Positions 36,347 through 46,251 of a stretch of DNA of 64,000 nt are shown piece after piece. The notes under the pieces are model-generated. The model made no database searches. It was not told the DNA's origin and saw only the letters and a program-made list of their open reading frames with translations. How positions within the stretch are numbered: the stretch's first letter is position 1; every line of letters begins with the position of its first letter. The DNA comes from Ignavibacteria bacterium. GTDB lineage: Bacteria; Bacteroidota; Ignavibacteria; Ignavibacteriales; Melioribacteraceae. Made by a program: the position numbers and the translations under genes. The stretch lies in assembly GCA_009773205.1 (NCBI GenBank), contig WPAE01000006.1, positions 1 through 64,000 on the forward strand. The letters are read 5' to 3'.

Positions 36347-38140
36347 ATGAAAAGAATTTCGATTCTTTTACTTATTGCTGTTTCATTTATTTGGGCACAG
36401 GATAAGAGCAGCAATCCAGAAATTACAGCAGACGAAATAAAAGCACATATAAATTACCTTGCTTCAGATGCTATGAAAGGACGTTTTACCGGTTCGCCTG
36501 AAGAGCGCTTAGCCGGGAATTATATACAAGCTCAATTTGAATCTTACGGATTAAAACCAGCTTTCAACGGAAAGTGGTTTCAAGAATTTCCGTTTATCGA
36601 AAAAGTTGAGCTGACCAAAAATAACTCACTCAATTTTAGTGTTGAAGGAAAAAGAAAAAGTCTTACTCTTAAAAAAGATTTTACAACAATTGGATTTTCA
36701 GGTAAATCAAAAGTGAGTGGAGAAATTTTTTTTGTGGGCTATGGAATTTCTGCTTCCAAGCTAAATTATGATGACTATGATGGTATTGATGTAACCGGTA
36801 AAATTGTTTTACTGATGAGAAATCATCCGGAGCATGACAGCTCACGATCAGAGTTTGAGCGTTTTTCAACCCTTCGAAACAAAGCCAGTAATGCAAAAGA
36901 TAAAGGCGCTGCCGGATTAATAATTGTGAACGGCTGGCTTCCAAAGAATGATGATATTTTACCTGAACCACGTTACGATGGCGCGCCTGGAATGAAAGAT
37001 TTTCCGGTGTTGCAAGTTTCCCGCTCTGTTGTAGATGAGATTCTAAAAAAGCAAGGTGTTTCTTTTGCAGATGTTCAAAAACAAATTGATGATTCAAAAA
37101 AACCAAAATCATTCTTACTAAAAAATGCAAATGTGCAGCTTGTTTCAGAAGCAGTTGAAGTACAAAAAATTGCCAGAAACGTGGGTGGTGTTCTTGAAGG
37201 TAACAATCCAGCCCTTAAGAATGAATACATTGTTATAGGCGGGCATTATGATCATCTTGGAATTGATCATCTTAAAGAGGCTTCGATGTACAAAGGTGCA
37301 GATAAGCAAATTCATAATGGCGCTGATGATAATGCTTCCGGTACAACAGGAGTAATGGAAACGGCAGAAAAATTTGCATCAATAAAAAACGAATTAAAGC
37401 GCAGTATAATTTTCTTAGCTTTTTCCGGCGAAGAATTAGGCATTCTTGGTTCTACTTACTATACAAACAATCCATCTGTTGAAATTGGAAATATTACAGC
37501 TATGATAAACCTGGATATGGTTGGACGCTTGAACGAAGAAAACAATTTGACAATAATTGGAACCGGAACTTCATCAAGATGGAAAGAAATTCTAAACGAA
37601 AAGAACAGTTACGGATTTAAGTTAGCAATGAGTGATGGCGGCTCAGGCGGAAGCGATCATCAAGCATTTTCTAACAAAAGTATTCCAGTTCTATTCTTCT
37701 TCAGCGGTACGCACTCGGATTATCATAAGCCTTCTGACGATATAGATAAAATAAACTTTGCCGGGCAAGAAAAAATATTAAAATATGTATTTGATGTTGC
37801 CAATGTGATTCAGAAAGCCGAGAAAAGATTGGATTACGTTAAAGTTCAAGAAGCTGCGCAAAGACCAACTGGCAGGGCAAGAGTTACAGTTGGAAGTGTG
37901 CCGGAATTTGGTTATTCTGGAAACGGCTATAAACTTTCGGGCACTACAGAAGGAAGCCCGGCCGCAAAAGCTGGTATGAAAGCTGGAGATATTATAATTA
38001 AGTTTGGTACTAAGGAAGTAGGTAACATTTACGATTTTATGTACGCAGTACAAGATTACAAAGCCGGCGATAAAGTTAATGTTGTTGCATTAAGAGATGG
38101 TAAGGAAATGGCATTTACACTTGAATTAATTGCTAAATGA
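36347..38140 (+). CDS. M28 family metallopeptidase with PDZ domain
   Basis: IGGHYDHLGI, NGADDNASGTTGVME, AFSGEELGILGS; C-terminal PDZ GSPAAKAGMKAGDIIIKFG; signal peptide. Confidence 0.92.
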   Translation: MKRISILLLIAVSFIWAQDKSSNPEITADEIKAHINYLASDAMKGRFTGSPEERLAGNYIQAQFESYGLKPAFNGKWFQEFPFIEKVELTKNNSLNFSVEGKRKSLTLKKDFTTIGFSGKSKVSGEIFFVGYGISASKLNYDDYDGIDVTGKIVLLMRNHPEHDSSRSEFERFSTLRNKASNAKDKGAAGLIIVNGWLPKNDDILPEPRYDGAPGMKDFPVLQVSRSVVDEILKKQGVSFADVQKQIDDSKKPKSFLLKNANVQLVSEAVEVQKIARNVGGVLEGNNPALKNEYIVIGGHYDHLGIDHLKEASMYKGADKQIHNGADDNASGTTGVMETAEKFASIKNELKRSIIFLAFSGEELGILGSTYYTNNPSVEIGNITAMINLDMVGRLNEENNLTIIGTGTSSRWKEILNEKNSYGFKLAMSDGGSGGSDHQAFSNKSIPVLFFFSGTHSDYHKPSDDIDKINFAGQEKILKYVFDVANVIQKAEKRLDYVKVQEAAQRPTGRARVTVGSVPEFGYSGNGYKLSGTTEGSPAAKAGMKAGDIIIKFGTKEVGNIYDFMYAVQDYKAGDKVNVVALRDGKEMAFTLELIAK

Positions 38141-38857
38141 AAATTGCATATGCCCAGAAACAATGCGTTTCGGGACTTTTACTGATGCCATACAAGGTCA
38201 TTGAGTCAACCTAATTTTTTGTAAATGAATTCTTCAGAACATAATATGTTATGAAATATTTTGGCTCATCATAAAAATTCGTACTTCTTTTAATGTAACC
38301 AGTAGATATTTTTTGGATAAACCACACGCTTCTCCCGTAGGGAAGTATTTGACGCGCGCGGGAGTATAATTTGGGTAACATAAACTATTTGTTAGCATTT
38401 AATGCAATACGCGATTGCAAAAGTTATTCAACTGATAAATGAAGTAGCCGTATATTGGGCAAATAAGAATTCGTTGCTAAAGCCGAAATTAGTATGGTAA
38501 ATAAGTACTTTGCTGTATCTGTGAGTTAATCAACGCTCAATGAAGTTCGGATTTAATAATTATGGCTGAAGACCTAATCCAAAGGCATGTGTTGCGCCAC
38601 GATAAAACGTGGTGTTAATTTCTGAGGTATGCCTTCAGAACAAAAAAAAGACTACTTGACTTAATATAATCTTCTCACTACTTTGAACGCATTAAAATTA
38701 GTCCTATTCATTCCGAGATTAGTTAAATCAAATTTAAAAGTGTTGGCTGATGTTTCAATAATACTGAAGACTATTCTTAACACAGTTAAGGCAGTCTGGC
38801 AAACGCACAGCAGAAAGCTAAAAGATTTTTTTCACAAATAAGTTTTGAAAGGAACAG

Positions 38858-39613
38858 ATGGAGAACTCGAAGTTTAACAGCGGCAAATTGAATGCAGTCA
38901 TTGTTGATGATGAACTTCACGGAAGAGAAAATCTGAAAATGATTTTGGAAAATTATTGTATTGAAGTCGAAGTTATTGGAACAGCTGACTCCGTTAAAGA
39001 AGCCAAAAAACTTGTTAATTCTCTTAAACCAGATGTAGTGTTTCTTGATATTAATATGCCCGTGCTCGACGGCTTTGATTTTATAGCTGAATATGACGAG
39101 TTAAATTTTATGGTTGTGTTTGTTAGTGCTTACGAAGAGTTTGGTATCAAGGCTGTAAAAGCGGGTGCAGTAGATTATTTACTTAAGCCAATTAATATTA
39201 AAGAACTCAAACAAACTATTAAAAAACTACTAGCACTTAAAACTAAAGAGTGGAAGACTGAGTCTTCATCAGAATCAGAGAAGCTATTGTTGCCTGCTTC
39301 GTATGGATTTGAAGTAATGCTGACTGATAATATTATTCAGTTAGAAGCGGAAGGTTGTTATACGAAAGTAGTTCTGTTGGATGGGAAAAAGAAAATCATC
39401 ACCCGCACATTAAAAGATTTTGAGAATTCACTTTCAGATAAATTCTTTTTTAGAACTCATAAATCTCATATGATCAACTTGAAGCATATCAAAGATTACT
39501 CAAAATTAAGCGGCGGTTATGCAACAATGATTGATGGAAGCAAAGTGGAAATCTCGCGAAGAAAAGCTCCAGAATTTTTAAAGAAAGTAAAATCTTTACT
39601 TAGCGCTGTTTGA
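38858..39613 (+). CDS. LytTR-family response regulator
   Basis: Receiver NAVIVDDELHGRENLKMIL...DVVFLDINMPVLDGF and C-terminal LytTR DNIIQLEAEGCYTKVVL. Confidence 0.93.
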   Translation: MENSKFNSGKLNAVIVDDELHGRENLKMILENYCIEVEVIGTADSVKEAKKLVNSLKPDVVFLDINMPVLDGFDFIAEYDELNFMVVFVSAYEEFGIKAVKAGAVDYLLKPINIKELKQTIKKLLALKTKEWKTESSSESEKLLLPASYGFEVMLTDNIIQLEAEGCYTKVVLLDGKKKIITRTLKDFENSLSDKFFFRTHKSHMINLKHIKDYSKLSGGYATMIDGSKVEISRRKAPEFLKKVKSLLSAV

Positions 39614-42600
39614 TGGTAAAACAGATTCTGAAAAGAGTTACTCAAAAAGAAATTGTGAAAAATAACTTCTATGTTATTTGGGTTAAGCTTTACAAAAGAA
39701 TCTTTACACTTGTAATACTTTTTTCTCTCACATTTATTGCTTCTATTTACTCACAAACTCCTTCGTATTATCATTACAAATCAACAGATGGACTTGCATC
39801 TGCAACAGTGTTTGAGATTATACAGGACAAAGAAGGATTTATCTGGCTCGCTACACAAAGTGGTGTAAGTAGGTTTGATGGAAAACGTTTTACTACTTAC
39901 ACAGTTGAAGACGGACTAAATTCAAACATGATAACTTCGTTAACGTTAGGAATTAAAGGAGAGATTTTCTTTGCCACTTATGAAAAAGGAATTAATATTC
40001 TTAAAAATGGACACATCAAAAGCTATTACGATCATACTAAAGGAAAGTTAGACCATATTACCTTTTTAATAAATGTTCCATCAGCAAATAATAACAAGTT
40101 ACTTGCTAATACAAGAGGTAGTTACATTAACGCCCTTGAAAAGAATAATACAGGGAAACTAGTGAACAAGGTAGTTTATCTTGAGCAATTTATTTTAAAT
40201 AAAATAGACACACTAACAGATGGCAGAATAATTGCTCTAACTAAAAAAGGGCTATTTGAAATAAAGAATGATGCAGCAAGAAAAATAAACATTGAGGGAA
40301 ATCCAAGTATAGAATCTTACTCTTTGGCAAATTCAAGTGATGGAAGTTTCTACATTGGTTCAAAAGGAAATATTTATAGCATAAAAAACAATAAGGTTAT
40401 TTATACATACAAAGTAAATGTTGGCGGGAATAATGAAGTATCTAACTTGCTGAAAGATAAAAAAGGAAATCTTTGGTTCTCTGTTATGAATAAAGGGTTT
40501 TTTAAAATTCCGTACGACTCGAAGGAAATTATTAATATTGGGAAAAAAATGAATCTTCAGACAACAAACGTGAATCATTTGTTTGAAGATAAAGAAGGAA
40601 ACATTTGGCTTGGAACTTATGGCAAAGGTGCTTATTGTCTTACTAATTTTCATTTATCAAGTTATACAGAAGAAGATGGCTTAAGCAATAACAGTGTCCA
40701 TTCAATAACCAAAGATAAATCTGGTAAAGTTTTTATCGGTACATACAACGGAGTAAATTTATTTTATAAAAATAAATTCGAGCATATAAAGAAAGACCCG
40801 GTTAGCCCGTTAACCGAATACATTCATAATGTCAAGGTACTGAATGATGGCGTTTATATTGCAGGTGGTTTTCCGAATACTGATAGAGAGCGGGTTGTTT
40901 ATAAAGGAGTAAATTATAATTTTCACAACCGTCCAACTTTTATTCGAACAAAAAACGGCTTGAATATATTTGGAACAACCGGAAATCATATAAAAATACA
41001 TCGTAATTTCTTTTTAGCTAATAGATTTGCATTTCAAGACTTCAGCATTTTGGGTGATAGTTTAATATCTAACCGAATAAATGATTTGTATGAAGACACA
41101 GATGGAAACATTTGGGTTGGCTCAACTTTTGGCTTATGCCAATTATCCAATTTTACAGAAACTTCTGGTAAAGTAAATTGGGATAAAACTTATTTCCCTT
41201 CTTACCCGGTTTTAAATTCAAAAATAAGATCAATTTATCAAGACAGTAATGGTAAAGTATGGTTTGCTGGTGATTTAGGTATTGCAAATTACGATCTTCG
41301 CAGCGGTTCTATTTCAGAGTATAAAAGTATTAATGGTTACGATCTTTCTTTCTCCACTTCAATTTCGTCTGATAAAAAGGGTAGAATTTGGATTGGAACT
41401 ATGCGTGGACTTTATTTATTAAACGGCGCTGAAATAATTTACTTGAACAGTAAAACTGGACTACCGACAGATGAAGTGCTTTCACTTTTTTATGATGAAG
41501 AAAAAAACATTTTATACGTTGGAACAAGCAGCGGCATCTCTTTGCTGGATATTAAATTGTTCGATGAGTTTCTTCCGCTTCCTCCGGCGATAAAATTAAT
41601 TAGCATTCAAGCCGGCGATTCAATCTATACTGAAAATCAAAAATTGGTTTTTGAACACGAAGCAAATAATATTTACATCGAATTTGCCGGATTGAATTTT
41701 TCTTCACCTGGCGCAATGAAATACAAATACAAGTTAAATAACGAGTGGATAGAAACTGATTACAATTTTCTAAACTTCACTTCGTTAAAGCATGGAGAAT
41801 ATAATATTGCTATCTCTGCAAAAGCACAAAATACAAGCTGGGGTAAGCCAATTACTGTTTCATTTATAGTTCTTCCCCGTTTTGTTGAAACAGTTTGGTT
41901 TATTCTGCTAATCTTCGGCTTAATTCTTTTACTTGTATTGGCTGTTGTTGTATGGAGGATTAAACTTCTATCGAAAAAGAATAAAGATAAATTAGAATTA
42001 ACAGAAAGAATAAATGAACTTAAGCATCAAGCGTTATCTGCTATGATGAATCCGCATTTTATTTTCAACTCTTTAAACTCAGTACAGTATCTTATTAATC
42101 ACCAAAAAAATGAAGAAGCGAATAATTACATTGCAATGATGGCAAAGCTAATCAGAAAAAACCTTGATACTGCCGGGAGCGGATTTATTAGTTTATCCGA
42201 AGAGATTAACAGATTAAAACTCTACCTCGACCTAGAAAAGTTGAGGTTCCAAGAAAAGTTTTCTTATGAGATTATTTTGGGTAACAATGTTGAATCTGAT
42301 TCTCTTCTGATTCCAAATATGATAATTCAGCCGTTTGTAGAAAATTCTTTGTGGCATGGAATAATAAATTCTGGTGCAACTGGGCAGCTAACAGTTTCCT
42401 TTTTATTTGAGTATGTAGAGATTGATTCTCTTGTTAGTAAATCGTTGGTAATAAGAGTAACGGATAATGGAGTTGGAATTAAAGAAGCATCGAGGAAGAA
42501 AAAAGAAGACCATATTTCAAAAGGGATTCAAATTATTGAAGAGCGCTTAAAGCTGCTGAGTGCCAAAATGGAATTACCGAAGCCAATTATACTAGAAGAT

Positions 42601-42687
42601 TTGAGTGAACGAAATAATAACTCGCAAGGAACAGAAGTAATAATTTCTCTTTCATCACCTATGTATAAACACATTTCTAACAATTAA
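39613..42687 (+). CDS. LytS-type sensor histidine kinase with beta-propeller sensor domain
   Basis: GFIWLATQSGVSRFDGKRFTTYTVEDGL repeats; ALSAMMNPHFIFNSLNSVQYLIN; 1-nt overlap with the response regulator. Confidence 0.93.
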   Translation: MVKQILKRVTQKEIVKNNFYVIWVKLYKRIFTLVILFSLTFIASIYSQTPSYYHYKSTDGLASATVFEIIQDKEGFIWLATQSGVSRFDGKRFTTYTVEDGLNSNMITSLTLGIKGEIFFATYEKGINILKNGHIKSYYDHTKGKLDHITFLINVPSANNNKLLANTRGSYINALEKNNTGKLVNKVVYLEQFILNKIDTLTDGRIIALTKKGLFEIKNDAARKINIEGNPSIESYSLANSSDGSFYIGSKGNIYSIKNNKVIYTYKVNVGGNNEVSNLLKDKKGNLWFSVMNKGFFKIPYDSKEIINIGKKMNLQTTNVNHLFEDKEGNIWLGTYGKGAYCLTNFHLSSYTEEDGLSNNSVHSITKDKSGKVFIGTYNGVNLFYKNKFEHIKKDPVSPLTEYIHNVKVLNDGVYIAGGFPNTDRERVVYKGVNYNFHNRPTFIRTKNGLNIFGTTGNHIKIHRNFFLANRFAFQDFSILGDSLISNRINDLYEDTDGNIWVGSTFGLCQLSNFTETSGKVNWDKTYFPSYPVLNSKIRSIYQDSNGKVWFAGDLGIANYDLRSGSISEYKSINGYDLSFSTSISSDKKGRIWIGTMRGLYLLNGAEIIYLNSKTGLPTDEVLSLFYDEEKNILYVGTSSGISLLDIKLFDEFLPLPPAIKLISIQAGDSIYTENQKLVFEHEANNIYIEFAGLNFSSPGAMKYKYKLNNEWIETDYNFLNFTSLKHGEYNIAISAKAQNTSWGKPITVSFIVLPRFVETVWFILLIFGLILLLVLAVVVWRIKLLSKKNKDKLELTERINELKHQALSAMMNPHFIFNSLNSVQYLINHQKNEEANNYIAMMAKLIRKNLDTAGSGFISLSEEINRLKLYLDLEKLRFQEKFSYEIILGNNVESDSLLIPNMIIQPFVENSLWHGIINSGATGQLTVSFLFEYVEIDSLVSKSLVIRVTDNGVGIKEASRKKKEDHISKGIQIIEERLKLLSAKMELPKPIILEDLSERNNNSQGTEVIISLSSPMYKHISNN

Positions 42688-42782
42688 TCTAAGTGCAGCT
42701 AAAAATATTTACATATAAAAATTAGCAGATCTAAGTTGTTACTAAGCAAGTAATAAGTAAAATGCACGGCTTTCTTTTCTTC

Positions 42783-44249
42783 TTATCGAAACTTTGAGTT
42801 GTTTTTACTCCACACAAAGTAAACGGGAATTCCGAGAGCAACTATTAATAATCCGGGCCAAGTATAATTTGGTTTGTAGATTAAAAGAATTATGGATATT
42901 GAAGCAGCGAGCAATATGTAAATAATAGGTAAATAAGGATAGCCAAAAGCTTTGTAAGGGCGCTCGGCATTAGGCATTCTCATTCTTAGTATAAAAATGC
43001 CTGCAATAGTGAGTATGTAAAATATCAAAACTGTGCAGACAACATAATCGAGCAGCTGCCCATAAGTTCCGGAAAGACATAGTAAACTTGTCCATGCAGC
43101 TTGAATCCATAATGCTTTTGCCGGAACCGATTTACAGTTAAGTTCTTTAGCAAATTTAAAGAACAGATTATCTTTGGACATAGCATAAAACACTCTTGCG
43201 CCAGCAAGAATTAATCCGTTATTGCAGCCAAATGTAGAGATCATAATTAGTATTGCCATTACTACAACAGCTACATCACCAAAAATAAAATGCGCTGCTG
43301 CTGTTCCCACTCTGTCTTCAGATGCAAATTGAATTCCCAAACCGGTAACATCTTTAGCTGAAGGATTGCCTTGAAGTGGAAGTACAACAAGGTAGGCAAT
43401 ATTTACAATAATGTATAAAACTGTTACAATCATAGTTCCCAAGAACAAGCTCCAAGGAATTACTTTCTTTGGGTCTTTCACTTCGGCAGCAATAAAAGTT
43501 ATGTTTTCCCACGCAACGCTCGAAAAGAGAGAACCAACCATAGATGTTCCAATTGCTGCAACAACTGCAAATCCGGCAAGCGGTTCTATTACATCAATCA
43601 ATCCATTTTTAAGATGAACTTGTTTAGCGCTCCACATATCGGCAAAGTTGGAGGTAATAACTTCAGCATTTGAACCAATAACAAAACCAAGCACAATCAA
43701 TCCAAATAGTGCAATTGTTTTAGAGAATGTAAAAACATTTTGAACTGTTCTTCCTTCTTTAACGCCGCGAACATTTACAAACGTTAAAAAGACAACGCTT
43801 GCAATAGCCAATAATTGTGCTGCCGAAATCCTTAAAGCGGATAACTCAAGCAAGACATTGTTTGTGCTAAACCAAGGAATAATTACACCGGTAAATTTTG
43901 CAAATGCAACTGCAACCGCCGCAATTGTCCCGGTTTGAACTACAAGAAATAAAGTCCAGCCATATAAAAATCCAACTAATGGATTATATGCTTCTCGAAT
44001 GTAAACATACTGTCCGCCTGCAAAAGGCATCATAGATGCAAGCTCGCCGTAACTTAGCGCGCCAATTAATGTAATCACCCCGGTAATAAGCCAGACTAAA
44101 ATCAATAATCCGCTTGAACCTACAGTACGCGCAATATCTGCGCTAACAATAAAAATTCCGGATCCAATCATTGAACCAACTACAATCATCGTTGAATCGA
44201 ATAGTCCGAGTTCTCTTTTGAATTCTAATGAACTTTCTTGCTGAGACAT
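42783..44249 (-). CDS. APC family amino acid permease
   Basis: LGLFDSTMIVVGSMIGSGIFIVSADIAR...LSYGELASMMPFAGGQYVYIREAY. Confidence 0.92.
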   Translation of the reverse strand: MSQQESSLEFKRELGLFDSTMIVVGSMIGSGIFIVSADIARTVGSSGLLILVWLITGVITLIGALSYGELASMMPFAGGQYVYIREAYNPLVGFLYGWTLFLVVQTGTIAAVAVAFAKFTGVIIPWFSTNNVLLELSALRISAAQLLAIASVVFLTFVNVRGVKEGRTVQNVFTFSKTIALFGLIVLGFVIGSNAEVITSNFADMWSAKQVHLKNGLIDVIEPLAGFAVVAAIGTSMVGSLFSSVAWENITFIAAEVKDPKKVIPWSLFLGTMIVTVLYIIVNIAYLVVLPLQGNPSAKDVTGLGIQFASEDRVGTAAAHFIFGDVAVVVMAILIMISTFGCNNGLILAGARVFYAMSKDNLFFKFAKELNCKSVPAKALWIQAAWTSLLCLSGTYGQLLDYVVCTVLIFYILTIAGIFILRMRMPNAERPYKAFGYPYLPIIYILLAASISIILLIYKPNYTWPGLLIVALGIPVYFVWSKNNSKFR

Positions 44250-44388
44250 TTTACCTCTGCAAACAATTAATGGTTTTAGTCTAAATAAAGTTGTTTATCT
44301 CGCAGCAAATAATTTTTTTATTTCCAGTTTTATACAAATCCAATCTAAAGAGTATATTGCATATCATCAATAAGAAATTTGGAAAACC

Positions 44389-45267
44389 ATGGAATTCAAA
44401 ATGTCTCGTTTTTCGCTTGGCTTCTGGCGATCGAAAGAATGGAATTACAATTCACAACAGCTTAAAGATTTTGTTAATCAATCAATTGAGCTTGGAATAA
44501 CAACAATTGATCATGCAGATATCTACGGACAATATTCTTGCGAAGATATCTTCGGAAGTATTTTAAAAGAAGAACCATCTCTACGGCAAAAGCTTCAGCT
44601 TATTACTAAGTGCGGAATAAAAATTGTAACTAAACGCTTTCCAGAGTTTAATATTCACTCGTACGATACATCAAAAGCGCATATAATTTGGTCGGCAGAA
44701 AATTCTTTGCGTAACATGAATACGGATTACTTAGATGTTCTTCTCATTCACCGGCCAGATCCATTAATGAACGCCGATGAAGTTGCAGAAGCAATGATAG
44801 AGCTTAAACAATGCGGCAAGGTTTTGAATTTTGGTGTGTCAAATTTTCTCCCGCGCCAATTTAATTTATTGCAATCGAGATTGGATTTTCCGCTTGTAAC
44901 AAATCAAATAGAAGCTTCTGTTCTTTGTACAGAACATTTTAATAACGGCAATATAGATTTTCTTCAAGAGAAACGAATATCGCCAATGGTGTGGTCACCT
45001 TTTGCAGGCGGAAGAATTTTTCATGATAACACAGAACAGGCAAATAGAGTAAGAAGCATTTTGTTTGAACTTGCATACAAGTATCAAGTAGAAATTGACG
45101 CTGTTGCCGCTTCGTGGCTGCTTATTCATCCTGTTAATTTTGTTATTGTACTTGGTACAAGAAAGATTGATAGAATTAAAACGGCAATGAAAGGATTAAC
45201 TGTTAATTTGACGCGTGAGGAATGGTTTAAAATCTGGGTCGCATCACATGGTCGCGATATTCCTTGA
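44389..45267 (+). CDS. Aldo/keto reductase
   Basis: IELGITTIDHADIYGQYSCEDIFG, YLDVLLIHRPDPLMNADEVAEAM, VSNFLPRQF. Confidence 0.9.
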   Translation: MEFKMSRFSLGFWRSKEWNYNSQQLKDFVNQSIELGITTIDHADIYGQYSCEDIFGSILKEEPSLRQKLQLITKCGIKIVTKRFPEFNIHSYDTSKAHIIWSAENSLRNMNTDYLDVLLIHRPDPLMNADEVAEAMIELKQCGKVLNFGVSNFLPRQFNLLQSRLDFPLVTNQIEASVLCTEHFNNGNIDFLQEKRISPMVWSPFAGGRIFHDNTEQANRVRSILFELAYKYQVEIDAVAASWLLIHPVNFVIVLGTRKIDRIKTAMKGLTVNLTREEWFKIWVASHGRDIP

Positions 45268-45307
45268 TGCTTAGTATTAAAGGCATTTCTATTACATTGT
45301 ATTTTGT

Positions 45308-45997
45308 TCATTGCTTGAACGAAATGGGAATTGTAATCTGAACTTTAATTGGTTTTCCATTTTTTTTACCGGGACGAAAGCGTGCGTTTTTTACAACCCA
45401 CATAGCTTCTTCGTCGCAGCCGTAGCCGAGTCCTTTTACAATCTCAGTACGTGTTACCTCACCATTTTCATTAACAAAAGCTTTAACCAAAACTCTGCCC
45501 ACAATACTTTCTTTTTTCGCTTCTTCAGGGTAATTAACATTCTGCTGTAACTTTTCCAACCCGCCAAACGGTTCCGGCATAATATCAACGGCAACGTAAT
45601 ATGTTTCATCAACAGGCTCTGGTTTTTTCTCTGCTAGTTTTGCTTCTTCAACTTTAATGTTTTCAACAGGGGATGAAGTATTGGGAATTTCAAACTCGCT
45701 TGTCTCTTCACCTTTTTTTGCAATCTTTAAATTGCCAAAAGTTGATTTAGCAGAAGAAACGGCATCTGTCTGTTGATCCGGAATTATTGATGGCGGCGGA
45801 CCTAAATCCACGTAAGTTACTATCTGTAATTTTGCTGAGGATTTTTTTTCTTCAACTTTTGGAAAAGACAAAAAATAGAATACAATAATTACCAAATGAA
45901 TAACTACCGCTCCTGCAACACCAATGGAATAGTTCTTAGGGTAAATTCGCTTTAATTCAAAAAAGCCATAGACATTATTTTTTGCTTTATGTTTCAT
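45308..45997 (-). CDS. TonB-like energy transducer
   Basis: Single N-terminal TM, C-terminal YPEEAKKESIVGRVLVKAFVNENGEVTRTEIVKGLGYGCDEEAMWVVKNARFRPGKKNGKP. Confidence 0.9.
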   Translation of the reverse strand: MKHKAKNNVYGFFELKRIYPKNYSIGVAGAVVIHLVIIVFYFLSFPKVEEKKSSAKLQIVTYVDLGPPPSIIPDQQTDAVSSAKSTFGNLKIAKKGEETSEFEIPNTSSPVENIKVEEAKLAEKKPEPVDETYYVAVDIMPEPFGGLEKLQQNVNYPEEAKKESIVGRVLVKAFVNENGEVTRTEIVKGLGYGCDEEAMWVVKNARFRPGKKNGKPIKVQITIPISFKQ

Positions 45998-46251
45998 TAA
46001 ACATTTTTTTACCCAAAGTTAGCTTAAAGTGATCTTTAATGTGATAAATAATTGAGGGTGAATGAACATCCACTCCGCAACCTGTACGTCGCTTTGCTTT
46101 ATCAGGCATGGCAATGGGAATTTAATCCATAGTGATTAAGTAAACAAGTTGAGTGTCAATTTAACAATTCCGGTTTCCCGCCACCCGAAACTTTTCGTGT
46201 AAATTTTCTGTATGAGCAGTAAATTAAAGCATAAAATTTGTGAGAGTAATT

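Noticed and set aside
39610-42687. Hybrid two-component/propeller sensor as an unusual system
   Set aside because: Propeller-LytS kinase with adjacent LytTR regulator is a common Bacteroidota architecture.
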